Shown here piece after piece: positions 49,111 through 60,828 of a stretch of 64,000 bases of DNA. Below the pieces are notes generated by a model. That model did not search any database. It was not told the origin of the DNA and was given only the letters and a program-made list of their open reading frames with translations. Each line of letters begins with the position of its first letter. Position 1 is the stretch's first letter. This DNA comes from Larus michahellis (Eukaryota; Chordata; Aves; Charadriiformes; Laridae), in NCBI RefSeq assembly GCF_964199755.1, contig NC_133914.1:1984001-2048000 (forward strand). Reading direction: 5' to 3'. Both the position numbers and the translations under genes were made by a program.

Positions 49111-52100
49111 TGGTGGTGACTGTGCTATTAAATGGTAGAAAGCTCTAAAAAAATGTAAGGAGGAAACTTGTCTTCATATTGAAAAAGCTGAATATACTGA
49201 AAAAAATCTCATGCTGCTAGAGCCTTGTGAACGTGTCTCTTTGCATCCACAGTTTACCCCAAAAGACCCCACATGACTACTTCAAAAACTAATACGCAAG
49301 GGGGAAAAGCATTTTCCCATGTTTTTTTAAGAGTGCCTGTTCACCTCCTAAAAGGCCCACGCTCAGAAGCTGGTGGCAGTGCCTGTAACAGCTGTATACT
49401 TAAATCAAACTGTGTTTTCTATCTAAACCTTGAAGCTACCTTACTTGCTTCAAAACAGATACAAGTTCCAGTAGATCGGTGCTATTTGAAACAACGGAGC
49501 CAAGGGGTTTTGTGAGCAATACCTGACCCCTCCATCAGATGTAGATGCTCTGATAGATTTCTGGTTGCGGTTTTCATGCAGTTCATGCTCCAGGGTGCCT
49601 GGCCACCAGGACAAACAGCAGCAGGCAGTTGTAGAGTTAATTTTGCTGTAGCACTACAGTTGCTCTGCGCTTCCTCAGCTCTTACCTACCTCCCTGTTCC
49701 TGCTCACTCTCCCTCCGCTGCCGACACGGAATGAGCCACGCTGAGGATGCTGTAGCTGTGGGGAAGGTTGAACCGGCTCAGTGGGAGGGTGGTGGGAATG
49801 CGATGGTGGCAAAAGCAACTGCCTGTGGAAATAAAGGACTGGGTAGGAGTTGGGTGGATGTCAGGTGAGCTGTGGTCAGCTCCAGCCCTTCAGGGAAATT
49901 GTTGAGAACGTCAAACATTAGCTTAGGTGTCCTGAACTGTTTGTGTCGGACTTGAACTCCTTGAGAGCAAGCATGTGCCTTTTTCTGATCAAGAACAGAA
50001 GCTGGGAAAACTTGGGTTTGCATTGGTATAGTATGGTTAGTGTTTTTCTTGAACTGTTTTTAAAGCTTGAAGTCCTTGGTCAGAATGGAGTTGGGTTTGT
50101 GTTGAATTCCTTAACCGAAGTGAGCCCTGAATTATATGTGAGTTAGAAGTACCCAGAGAGGAGAAGCTTTTAAAATAAGTGGTTTCTGGAGAGTAATGTC
50201 ATCCAACAAACATGCTTCCTGGTAGACTTGCAATTTTTAAAATAAAATTTAACCTTGACATGTTTCTCTGTCTTATGAGAATCATGAATTTTGCCTTTAT
50301 TTGAATGTTGCCTGTCCAGTAATGTCTTCACCCTTTGCTGTGCTCCTGCAGCTTTCCATACACTCCATTGCTTCTTCCCCCTTACCCCTTTTGGTGGCTG
50401 TAAGGACACGAAGAATGTTGTCCAGTGAATGTCGGGGAGCAGTGCAGAGGTCTGATTAAGTGGGAACGTGGAGGTGAGGATTTAACATCACAGAGAATTC
50501 TTCAAGAACCAGTTTGCCGGCAGCTGAGGGCAGTGATGTCCGTGGACAAACTCGCGTAGTCTCCTGGCTATGGGAGGAGTCGGTGGAGAGGTACGAGGGG
50601 AGAGAAGATGCCTCTCCTCTGACAGCAGGGTACTCCGAGAGGAAAGGCTGGTGTAGACTGTGTGCTGCACAAAAGTAGACGCCCATGTCTTAGATGCTAG
50701 TTTGGGCTTAAAGCTGCTAAAAAAGTGGATTTTTCAGACCAAAATGGAAGAGCTTTTCAGATAGATTATATTTTATTGCAGTATTGAGATATTGGTGAGT
50801 TACCCAGCCAGGAGCTCCGGTATCGGCGCTGGCTCTGAAATGGGTTCCCTCTCTGACCTTGGTAAATGAGTCTGCCTCGTTTTTTCACCCTATCTAGAAA
50901 ATATTTACGATGATTCACTTCGCCTTACGAGAGCTAACTATTAGGTGTTCTGAGGATGACCCACGTTGTGGAAGTGCTAAACTCTTGATACGAACCTGTG
51001 CACCTTTTTGCAAGTGTGTGTCTTCGATTAATGCGGTTCTGTTTGGAGCCTGTCCCTGCCGCGAGCCTGGGCTCTTTCCTTCCGTCTCACGGCAGCTCTA
51101 CTCCAGGAAGGCGGTTGGGATTGCTCCCGTGATGTTTACCTGCTGCTTTCTTTGAAGATAATCCATGTGTTGCAAAACAGACTGTCAGAGGGCAAGTTTA
51201 TTTAAATGAAATTTGGGGTTTTTTTTTTTTCATTGCTGAGAATTACACAGATCTTTCAAACACATTTGGCAGTTGGAAAATCAATACCTACTGTAATACT
51301 ATCTAGCAACACAGAAAACTATGACTGTATGTTGAGTTTAGGGCTGCGCTAGCCCATTAATCATAGGTCCACAACCCATTTAAGTACAGGTGTGCAAAAA
51401 TTAGCTATTGAAATAGTTACTAATAAACTTTCATTATGCTTACACTTGCAGATCTCTTAAATATATTCACAACCAGTTTCTTTGATAGAAAATCCGTGTC
51501 TTGCCGGTTAGTGTTCACTCAAACATAATAGCAAAGTAATACCCACTGGAGCAATGCTAAATTTAAAGAACCTTTTGAAGTTTTTGAACCTGATGGTGTG
51601 CCAGCAAAGTGGAAACTTGAGTAGTGCTCTTAACTGGTGAGGAAAATTGATTGCCAGAAAAACTCGGTGAGAGGAAAACTGCTAGAGGTGAAGTTTGTCT
51701 TCTGACTTCTGGCAACTTTGCAGTGCAGAATGGCTTCTTTTGGGTACTTGGTTTTGTACATCACTTTCCTCCTGTGGCTATAGTTTTTAGTTTTCTTTGA
51801 ACTTGATTTTTATTCTTCAGTGAAATGTTCTCATTTCTGTAGTTTTCAGTGTTGAATCTAGCCTTGAGACAACTTAAAGTTGTTTTCCTGTAGAAAAACC
51901 TGCTTCTAGAAAGCTGCGTTTTGTGTCTGTTTTGCAGGCAGTTTCTAAAAGCTAACCTCAGCACAGCAATAGAGTTGGCAGAACGAGTTTTTGGTCTGAA
52001 ATGTTGATTTTACAGGCTCGTTTCCCAGCCCCAGCTGCCACGACCAGCGACACCGGTGTACTGATCTGCGTTTCATGGGTTAGTGATGCACTCTGGGCTC

Positions 52101-53141
52101 GCAGGGTACAGGTTCTCCTCTCTTATATTCTTGTTTCTTCCCTTGGTGTAAGCAGTTCAGCTTCCCCAGGTAGCCTGTTGGTGGATTAACAGCGTTGTTG
52201 CTTGTCATGGGGAAAAACTAGGCTGTTTACCTGGCCTGGAGGCATGTGATCAAAGATAAGAACATTGTCTATCAGCAGGTATTACTTTAAAGCTTTCACA
52301 GTAATTGGTAGCATTCGGTTATGAGCCAGTATGGGAATTAAAGTATCTTCGGGAGAACGTGGCTCAGGTGGCATCGTGTGTGCCATAAACATTGCTAGTG
52401 ATCAAGCTGTATTTGTTTAGGAGACTGCTGGAAGCAATGTCGTGCATATAAATTTTGCGTATTTAATACCGTATGTTTAAATCGAAAAAGAAAAAATAAT
52501 ATTGTGCTGTTTGGGATTCCTTTTCAGAATAAAATTCTAATAAAGCAGTCCGGTGGATTGAGATTCCCTTCTATGTGTATGTCTCGCTCTTTCTCACACG
52601 CTGGTAACTGCTCCCCCCTCGTTTCGGTGTTCCTGTAGCAGAACTGGAGCGTTTTCCCACCGTGAAGGTACTGGGGGCCTTCAAAGCAAAAGGGAATTGT
52701 TTCAAGAATAAAGTAGAGCTGTGACTTGAGACATTGCACAAATAAGATTGTAGATGGATGGCAAACAAACTGGTAAAAGCCTTTATTTTTACTTAACCAT
52801 CTTGACCATGTGTGCCTATTTGTACTGCGGATGTGGGCTGCGGCCGGGCGGGCGGGGGGGGCCGTGTGGGTGTGTGTTGAGATGTCCTCGCTGCGCAGAA
52901 GCGGTGTCCTCTGCCCCTTCTCCCTCTCCAGAGAAATTGTTCTTGCCAAAATTTTCTACCTGTTGCAAGAGTTGCTTTCTTTCCAGCACAGTAAAACGTC
53001 AACTTCACTGTTCCTTCCCTCTCTTAGGCATCTGTAACCTCTGTACGACTCTGTATAGTACACACAACAGTCATCCGATCTCTGCTGGCTTTAGATGCCA
53101 TCCAGTTGGGTGTATTGTAAACGAACCGTATTCATTTGAAA

Positions 53142-53147
53142 AATAAA
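53142..53147 (+). terminator. Candidate distal AGO3 poly(A) signal
   Basis: AATAAA followed by a T run and a TG-rich stretch. It is the last canonical hexamer before the GC content climbs into the TEKT2 promoter, so it is the most distal plausible AGO3 end. Confidence 0.4.
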
Positions 53148-53185
53148 TTTTTTTTGAAATGCAGTTGTGATACTTTTAATTTTTT

Positions 53186-53212
53186 TATATATATACATAC
53201 ATATATACACAC
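53186..53212 (+). repeat. TA/CA dinucleotide microsatellite
   Basis: Alternating TA steps passing into CATA and ACAC steps, just after the last AGO3 poly(A) candidate. Confidence 0.8.
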
Positions 53213-53559
53213 TTGCATCATTTTTATTTCTTCCCACAGCCCTGTCTGCAGGAGTGGATGGAGGTGGAGGTGGGTGGCATCTGGAGGGAGGTACCAGGCA
53301 TGGCTCCACACCTCTGCTGGAAAACGACTTTACTTCTGGCCTTTTCTGTTTGATGTAATGCCATTTAAAGTAACGGGGAAGAGCTTTGTGAATTGCTCTG
53401 GTGGGTGTTGTGCTGCCCCTGCAGCCTGCGGGCCGCAGCTGTGGTGGGGGCGCAGTGGACCCACTCCCTGCCGGGGGGGGCACCCCATCCCACGGCGTTA
53501 TTGGTTATTTGTTTGGGTTTTTTAAAAGATAACGATGATAATAGCTGTTTTTGGTGTTG

Positions 53560-54060
53560 CTTTGCCCCAGTTTGCGGTGTAACTGCAGCAGACACAGGCC
53601 GCGCTGGCGCCCCCGCTCCCCGTCCCGTCCTCCTCCGCGGCCGAGGACGCCCGAGGCGGTGGAAAGCGCCGCCGCTGGGCAACGGGCCCGCGCGTGCCTG
53701 GCAACCGGCCCTGAGGCGGCGGGGCCGGGCCTGAAAGGTGACGGGAGAGGGCCGGGACCGGGGCTTAAAGGTGACGGGAGAGGGCCGGGACCGGGGCCGG
53801 GGCCTGAAAGGTGATGGGAGAGGGCCGGGCCCGGGGCTTGGTGGAGAGGGGAGAGGGCCGGGAGCGACCCTGAGGCCGGGCGGGGAGCGAGCCTGGGCCG
53901 CGCCGGGCCGTGAGGGGAGAGGGCTGGGGCTAAGGCCGACGGGAGGGAAGGCCCCAGAGAAGCGGGGCCGAGCTCGGGATGAGCCCCGAGAGAGCAGCAG
54001 GGCCCTGGCACGGAGGAGCTGGGTCACCCTGCTCAAGGCCGCCCGCGCCCTGCCGAGGTG
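53560..54060 (+). promoter_or_regulatory. TEKT2: TEKT2 CpG island promoter with RFX-like X-box
   Basis: GC- and CpG-dense block upstream of TEKT2. GTGCCTGGCAAC at 53694-53705 resembles the X-box bound by RFX factors, which drive ciliary genes. A second GGGCAAC half site lies at 53677-53683. A donor-like GAG|GTGAGA at 54057/54058 could end a non-coding first exon that splices to the acceptor at 54880 just before the TEKT2 start. Promoter role and exon are inferred; the X-box lacks one base of the ideal spacing. Confidence 0.6.
53731..53870 (+). repeat. GC-rich minisatellite, 33-39 bp unit
   Basis: Three clear tandem copies start at about 53731, 53764 and 53803. Each carries GGTGACGGGAGAGGGCCGGG or a one-base variant, and a fourth, more diverged copy follows to about 53870. 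The repeat creates a long proline/arginine-rich open frame on the minus strand that should not be taken as a gene. Confidence 0.85.
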
Positions 54061-54896
54061 AGAGGCCCTCCTCGCTGCGGGCTGAGCCCCTTCCCTGTTT
54101 GCCCCTGCCACCTGTGGGGTCAGGCCCTGAGCCCTCTGTGCCTTCTCTCTGGCTCTGCAGCCCCAAGTCCTGCCCGCAGAGATTCCTTCCCCTCAGGAGT
54201 TCCCCGGCTTCTCTTCCCCAGCCGCCTTTGGAGCAGATGGCTGTGCTCAGGGAGCTCTGTCCCAGCTACCTGTGCCTGGGAAGGCTGGGGGACAGGCATG
54301 GGATGTACCGGAGCCAGGGAAACTGTCTGCCCCGGAACTCTACCTGACTCTGGGTTTTTTGGGACCTGCAGTCTCCTCAAGGAGCTGCTCCGATCCTGTT
54401 GAGTGGTCTCTGTGATTCCCACTGGTTTTGCAGGGATATGCTGGGTAGCAAGGAAGATGGCTGCAAACTGTACTGTTCCTGCAAAGCCTTTGAGTCCCCT
54501 GAGACTGCAGCCCTGGGCTGAGCCTAGGCAGCTGTAACAAAAGCAGAATCAGTAATATAATCAGCCGTTTTGTCCAAGCTCAATAAATAGTGTGTGAGAG
54601 ATGGCACTGTGAGGGGCTCCTTGTCTCTCCACAAATAGCGCTGCTCTCCAGGCAGAGAGAGGTGGACAGGGCTTTCCTCCCAGCCCAGGGGCAGAGGGTA
54701 GCTCCGATCGCCCACCCTTGTGCTTCCCTGCTTGTGTGGACATGTGTGTCTGTATTAGACGAGGTGCCAGGATAGAGCTTGCTAATGCTTTTCTCTTGAA
54801 GAGGTTCCCAATTTGTGGGTGCATCTCCATTTCTGGTGTATTTTCATGAATAAACATGAAAATCTTGCGTTCCCTTTTAGTCACCTGTTTAGCAAG

Positions 54897-57800
54897 ATGG
54901 CCACACTGAGTGTAAAGCCAGGACAGCGGTTCACTGTGCCGGATTGGCACACCAACTCCCATCTCATCTCAGCCGATGCTGAACGCCAGCGCTCTGCTTC
55001 CCACCTAGTCCGGCAGGAAGCCCGAGCTCTCCGCAACGAAACCAACAACCAGGTGGGCCTTCTGGCAGGTTGGCTGCTCCCAGGTTTGTCAGAACCATGG
55101 GCTGAGGAGTGTGGGAGAGTGTCTAGATCCGGATGTGTGGATGAGGGAATAGAAGAAGGCTTTACCTCTATAGAACCTGATAAAAATGTACATTTACTTC
55201 CTGTAAACCCGTGTGCAATGATGCGTATTTACTGGCGTGAAATCCCTGGGTGTGATTCTTGTGTCTGTTGCAACTTGTGTGTTCTGTGCTCTCCGTTTGC
55301 ATAGATGACTCTTAGACCAAATGGCAATGTCTTATACTCCTGTGAGGGGTCAGTCAATGCTGAAAGCAGGGAAAGGCTTCAGCAAGATTCAAAACTGCAA
55401 TTCAGAAAAGAGTAGTGGCATTTCTCCTCTAATTTCAGGCAAAATGGGATGAGCACGACAACCAAACCCGCCTGACTGAACGTATCAGCAGCGTGAACAG
55501 ATGGAAAGAGACCCTGGACAAATGCCTCGCAGACATAGATGCGGAAATCGATGCCTTAGCCAAAGTATGTTGGGAAGACAGATGGCTGGAAATCAACTTA
55601 CACTCTCAACATGGGATGTTAAATAATTTAGGCTTCTCTTCTGCAATGGGCAAGCCCGTATGGAGTTTAAGGGGGGCTTATCACAGGTATACTGAGATCC
55701 ATACCTGATGAAATGGCTTCCTGGAAAGCAAGCCACTGTGTTCTTGGCTAAGCCAAGCCGTTTTACGGAGCTGCGCATTGTACGCTCGTGTTTGAGTTTA
55801 TGGGTGTTTTTTGTTGGTTTCGTTTTGGGGTGTTGGTTGTTTGGTTTTTTTAAAGCTCTGAAGGATAATGAGAAATATGTTAACATCATCATTCAAAAAT
55901 GTTTGATTTTTAGAGAATAGCAATGGGACATCTCTCTAATTCTTTCAGTTCTAAACCCAGAGGCTGCTGCTCCTGGAGTTGTTAGCCCTCAGCGAGGTGT
56001 GATTTCCAATGCAAAAAGCAGATGTAGAGGACTAATGTCCTTGGCTCTCAAAACTTTCATTCCAGACTTGCTAAAAGGTTTTGGAACTGCAAAGGCAGGC
56101 AGTGTGAGACCCTCTTAACGAGGGTATCGCTCGATTCCCCTTCCTTTCTTCCTCCCATCCCTGAAGGAGACTCCTCCTACACCCAGATGGCTTCTTCCTA
56201 CAGGTGAAGGAAGCAGCAGAATGTGCTCTCCAGGCAAAGAACTTGCCTTTGGATGTTTCCATTGAGTGCCTGACGCTCCGGGAGAGCCGCCGTGCTATCG
56301 ATTTGGTGAGGGACCCTGTGGGCGAAGAACTGCGCAAGGAGGTGAAGGTGATCGACAAAGCCAAGAGAGAACTGCAGCAGAGAGTGCGTGAAGCCTTCGA
56401 ACAGCTATGGTGAGGCACATGACACAGCTTTGGACCGGACTCTGCCCTCCTTGCTTGGCCCCGGCAGTTTAACGTGCCTCTAATGCCACACTGAGATGGG
56501 CAAGCAGGCCAGGCGTGGTTACCTCGGGGCAGTGGGCCTCGCAGAGGAGCCTTTGGTGATTATCGTCAAGGTCTATGGAGCTTGGGAGTTTGTAGGGGAG
56601 AGCAGGTCAAGGGAGACTTCCTAAGCATCCTTGGCCCACACAGATATCTTGTGCCACCTGTCTTGGTTCATGACCAGTGACCTGGAGGCGTTGAAGCTCC
56701 CAGACCCTAATCCCTCATGGGTCACTGCCCCGCTGCAGGAGGGCAGGCAGCTCAGTCCCCACGGTGCTCCAGAGCAAAGCACGGAGGGAGCCAGGCAGGG
56801 GGTACAGCAGGTACGCCGGAATAGCCGGTCAGGCTAAGTTCCCTGCCATCAGGGAGGGCAGGAGCTCATCTCTCATTTTAAAAAGATGACTGAGGTGGTG
56901 ATGAAAGCTTTGGAAATTGGGAGCTGCCTCTCCCCTATGCGTGCCCCCTGCTTACTCCAGCCCTGCTTTCTGCAGTCTCTTACAGGAAGCTCGCCAGCAG
57001 CTGAGCTGTGACCATCGGTGCAAGATGGAAGCATTGGAAATAGATCGCATGTGCTTATCCCTCAGCGTCAACTCTCCCAACATCTCCTTCAAGGTCAACC
57101 CAACCCGCGTCCCAGATGGGTAAGGAAAGAGCCTGCCCTTGTGGGGCCAAATCTGCGCTGGTGCTCGAAAGAGCCCTGGGCTGATTTTTCCATCCATGTT
57201 ACGTCCTGGCTTGATGGTGCAGTTTTTGAGAGATGTCAGAACAGGAGGTGGCTGTTGGGATTTGTTGTGGCTCTTGAATTTTGAAGGCACAGACCTTTGG
57301 GAGTTATCTAAATTGTCACTGCAAAACCGGAGAAGCTAGCTGCCCTGCCTCCCTCGTGTGTGGCTGGAGGTGACTCAGTAGTGGTGTAGTATCGGCCTTT
57401 GGCACGGCTTATGAGAGAGTTGCTGCACATTTTCACTTGCTTGGCATTTCATAGCATGGTTTGGATGTGTCCCCGGTTTGAGCAGATGTTGGGCTCGGTG
57501 CAGGAGCCACGGGGTAACAATCTCCAGCTGGTGCAGTGAGGAGATCAGACAGGATGTGACCTCCAGAGTTCCTGAATCATTTCATACTGCACAAAGCCTT
57601 CTCGGCCTGCAGCAGGTGGTTCCTTTTCAACAGTCTTGCAAACATTTGACTTATTTTCATAACTGCTGACTTGTTCACAGATCAACTGCACCTGATGAGT
57701 GGGAACGGAATAGCCAATGTAACAAGGAGCACGCTGAGGCAGAAATGAAAGCCTCGACTGAGCTCCGAGAAGCCGCACTGCTTACCATTGCACAGGTAGG

Positions 57801-60004
57801 TCAGTCCCTTGGCTGTGAATCGGTGGTGCGGTTCTTTATGGGGAGAATGGGCTGGCATGTGCTGTGGCCAGGGGATGGGAGCCTTTGAAAAGACAGCATT
57901 GGCCCATGGCCCTCTCCGAGAGCAGCTGCCCTCCTGGTTTAAAAGAGGCGCTTGGTTACGCTGCGGAGCTTGCAGCAGTCTCAGCAACCTGGAAGACACG
58001 TACCTGTCCATCGCTCCCGGCCCCCTGGCTCCAGGGGGGTGCGTGACCCCCTGCTCAGGCTTGTCCCAACCTCCCAGGCAACAGCTGGGAGAGAGACACC
58101 TTCTAGAGGTGTGTGACCGGAGCCTGTTCTCTCCTCAGACAAACAACGAGCTGGAGGCTCAGCGTGTAGCTACAGAGTTTGCCTTGCGCAAGAGGATTAG
58201 AGACCTGGACAGAGCCTACGATGAGCTGAAATGGCAGGAGCAGAATGTAAATGTTGCTTCCTTGGTTATCGAACACAGCCTTGGGTGGGAATCGAATCCA
58301 AAAGGCTCTTTGTTATGTGGAAAGCTACTTGGCCTGAGCATGGTTTCCACGTGAGAGCTGTTAAGTGGCGCATGTATGATCCCTGCAACATCCTACCTCT
58401 TTGTGCCATCACAGCTGCTGCTCTGGCATTTCCCAGCAGCAGTGCCAGGTTTTGGCCTTTTTATTTCACCCCTGGGCTCAACCGCTGTGGCCATGAAACA
58501 CCGGCAGCACCATGCCTGGTCTGTATGAAAAGCCCAGTCTGTGAACAGAGGGGTTCAGTACTGAGAAGCCACCAGCCCTTGTTTAAAATCCATTCCCAGC
58601 ACAGTAAAATCCCAGGACGCATGGGGGCTGTTTTCCAGTCTGTATCCCTGTCTGTCCTTCAAGACACATGTCTTTTATCTGTAGACCTTGGAGGAAATTA
58701 CTGAGATGGAGGAGGACATCCGACGCTTGGAGGAAGATCTTAGAAGGAAAATGCAAGATCTGAAAGTGGCACACACCCGCCTGGAGACCCGCACGTATCG
58801 GCCCAATGTGGAGCTCTGTCGGGATCAGGTACCAGCCTCACCTGGCAGCTTCCTGGAGGAGGGACAGGGGGAACTGACTGGGATGGGGGCTTGCGTGGAT
58901 CTGGAAAATCTGGGTGCGCTTTGGAGAAAACTACAGAGGGGCTGAGCAGCGAATCCTACAGTCATCTAGCACAGCAAGGAAATAAACGTCATAGCTGGGC
59001 TAGAAGGGGAGCGAGAGAACCGTGGCCTCTGTAAAACACCACTTCAGCTCCGTTAACTGCTGTGCCCTTCTCCCTCCCCATCTCGCAGGTCCAGTATGGG
59101 CTCACAGATGAGGTCCACCAGCTGGAAGGAACGATCCGCGCACTCAAACAGAAGCTGGCAGAGTCACAGTAAGTCTCCTGCTGCTGCAGAGCAGTGGCCC
59201 AGCATTGCCCACATGAAGAACAGGGCTATGTGCAGCCCTGGGCCTGGCACGCTTCCAGAAGCGGCATTTTGGAGCTCGGATCTGCTCGGATCAGGAGTGG
59301 AAATAGTCTTTGGGCTTGGTGGCGAGCTGGACTGGGCAGCAGAGTCTGGGCAAGGCACGAGAGGTCTGTGTGGTGGGACGGTGAATGGGGTTCCCACGGT
59401 CCCTGCTTGACTCTGACTTCAACCAGGCACAGACGGTTCTAAAAGGGAAAGAGAAAAAAGGGTGAAAAGTAAAGGAAGAAACAGAAGAGCTGCTTTGGGC
59501 TGGCGTGGGCTCCCGGGGCGCACATCTCTGCGCTGCGCTCCGGGAGCAGCGTGTGGGCTTGCTATTCACAGCCCCGAACAATGCTGCTGCTGTGTGCCGA
59601 GAAATACCCGATGCATTCGTTCTTCCTGCAAAGGCCAATGCTGCGCTGAGATTTCTGCTGCCAGAAAGTGGGAAGTTGGGTGTTTTCTGTCCAACTTGGG
59701 AAGTGAATGCAGTGCTTGAACCCAACTGCTCTCACCTCTGCTTGTTCCCAGGGACGCCTTGGACGCTCTTTACAGACAACTTTACTGCGTTCAGACAGAT
59801 ATCGGCTACAAAGCCAATTCCCTGCTGCTGGACAACAAGTGCTTGGAGAGCCGGAGAAGGCTCGTGGTCCCCGCCGAGAAATTTGTGCCAGAGCTCGACA
59901 CTTTCAACCGGACCACGAACCGCGCGCTCTCCCCACCGAAGAGCGGGCAGCTGGAGCTGGCTCGGTGCGCCGGGGAGAAAGCTACCGGTGACTCAGTTCC
60001 GTAG
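54897..60004 (+). CDS. TEKT2: TEKT2, tektin-2, complete (9 coding exons, 443 aa)
   Basis: Coding segments: 54897-55052, 55439-55564, 56204-56409, 56976-57119, 57681-57795, 58139-58246, 58685-58828, 59089-59168 and 59752-60004 (TAG 60002-60004). The coding exon 1 acceptor is at 54880 and the start MATLSVKP matches known TEKT2. Tektins are coiled-coil filament proteins inside the doublet microtubules of cilia and sperm flagella. The sequence is mostly heptad-like helix with the conserved stretches LPLDV.IECLTLRESRR and ELEAQRVATEFA. The tektin signature nonapeptide RPNVELCRD is in exon 7. At exon 4 the acceptor at 56975 is used; an AG ten bases later would shift the frame. The C-terminus runs 13 residues past the human end (after SGQLELA), explaining 443 versus 430 residues. 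The gene follows AGO3 and precedes ADPRS, as in mammals. Introns hold nothing else recognised. Confidence 0.97.
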
Positions 60005-60131
60005 CAAGGAAAGCGGACATCTGTGTCGTGTTAGGATAATGCAATTCTCCCTCCTCCTAGTTTGTTGTATAACTGTCTGTCCCCCTTATATGATGTTTAT
60101 GGCCTCTTGCACTCGGAGGAGCGTTATAAAC

Positions 60132-60137
60132 AATAAA
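60132..60137 (+). terminator. TEKT2 poly(A) signal
   Basis: AATAAA 128 bases after the TEKT2 stop, followed by GTCTGT and further G/T-rich sequence. It gives a short 3'UTR. Confidence 0.8.
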
Positions 60138-60717
60138 AGAGTCTGTCCCCAAGAGCAGTTGTCATCCCGACGGCGTTGGAAGCGTTTTCGCGGTGATTGA
60201 ATCCATCTGGGCTCTTGGGTGTTTTTAAGTCCTTTAAAGTGCAAGGCGAGCGCGCTGAAAAGGGACTGTGTTAATGGTGGCGGCGGGCCAGATCCTGCCT
60301 CAAATCTGCTCGCTTTAGTGATTAAAGCGAAGTTTGGGTTGGGGTTTCCCCTTGCCCGCTGGCCCTGCCGAGGGAGGGCAGCCACGAAAGCAAAAGCTTG
60401 GAGAAGCCTGTTCTGGCTCTTGTGGGCGCAGACTCGTTAAAACTCAATTGCAAATTGAATTTGCGGCGCTCGCCTTCTGCCGGGAGTTTATTAATTTCTC
60501 TTCCAGGCGACGCTCTCCGCGCGTCCGAACTGGATTATTGCCCCGCGTGACGGGACCAGAACTTGGTTTCTTCATCCCCGAGGTGGGTGACGATGAAAAG
60601 CAGCCTGGGTTTCGACTCCTGTCCTCTCGGACTAAATTTTTATAATGAGAAATTGAGGGGAAAAAGATAAAATAATCGACGCTTTTGCCTTCCTGTAAAC
60701 GGGGAAACGAGGCGACA
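60138..60717. other. TEKT2-ADPRS spacer
   Basis: About 580 bases of mixed composition with rising GC towards ADPRS. No reading frame or repeat is recognised apart from the foldback that follows. Confidence 0.6.
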
Positions 60718-60740
60718 GGCGCCGCCGCCGCTCTCCTCCG

Positions 60741-60759
60741 GGCCGCCAGGGGGCGCTGT
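60741..60759 (+). promoter_or_regulatory. CTCF-like motif, left arm
   Basis: GGCCGCCAGGGGGCGCTGT closely matches the CTCF core consensus (GGCCACCAGGGGGCGCTA type). The orientation is forward, pointing to its mirror copy. Confidence 0.6.
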
Positions 60760-60771
60760 GCGCGGCGGCGC

Positions 60772-60790
60772 ACAGCGCCCCCTGGCGGCC
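60772..60790 (-). promoter_or_regulatory. CTCF-like motif, right arm (mirror copy)
   Basis: Exact reverse complement of the motif at 60741-60759, so the two CTCF-like sites face each other with 12 bases between them. Two proteins could hardly bind both at once at this distance. Confidence 0.6.
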
Positions 60791-60816
60791 CGGAGGAGAG
60801 CGGCGGCGGCGCCGGA

Positions 60817-60828
60817 GAAAATGGCGGC
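60817..60828 (+). promoter_or_regulatory. YY1/TISU-like start element of ADPRS
   Basis: GAAAATGGCGGC contains the start codon and differs from the TISU consensus (SAASATGGCGGC) at one base. It also matches the YY1 core AANATGGCGGC. Such elements mark genes with very short 5'UTRs that initiate without scanning. If that holds here, transcription may start inside or after the foldback. Confidence 0.5.

Larger units (their letters stand above)
42034..53155 (+). other. AGO3: Putative very long AGO3 3'UTR
   Basis: About 11 kb of AT-rich sequence without a supported gene lies between the AGO3 stop and the TEKT2 CpG island. AATAAA hexamers occur at 42037, 43566, 43650, 46373, 47857, 52528, 52539 and 53142, so several ends are possible. 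Human AGO3 mRNA is known for a many-kilobase 3'UTR, which is the basis for assigning the block. Let-7-type matches TACCTCA occur at 42339-42345 and 45096-45102. Small GC-rich islands at about 44255-44400, 45400-45500 and 47130-47470 interrupt the AT-rich background. Which part is transcribed cannot be settled from sequence. Confidence 0.55.
60718..60813. repeat. Perfect 46-bp-arm inverted repeat before ADPRS start
   Basis: The left arm 60718-60763 and right arm 60768-60813 are exact reverse complements, separated by a 4-base loop GGCG (60764-60767). The first mismatch outside is A at 60717 opposite G at 60814. The repeat ends seven bases before the ADPRS ATG. Each arm carries one CTCF-like motif and GC-rich triplet runs. 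It may be a template-switch foldback mutation or an assembly or sequencing foldback artefact. As RNA it would form a very stable hairpin. Confidence 0.97.

Noticed and set aside
53365-54111. 248-codon minus-strand frame rich in Pro, Arg and Ser
   Set aside because: It reads through the GC-rich minisatellite and CpG island. The repeated amino acid pattern follows the DNA repeat.
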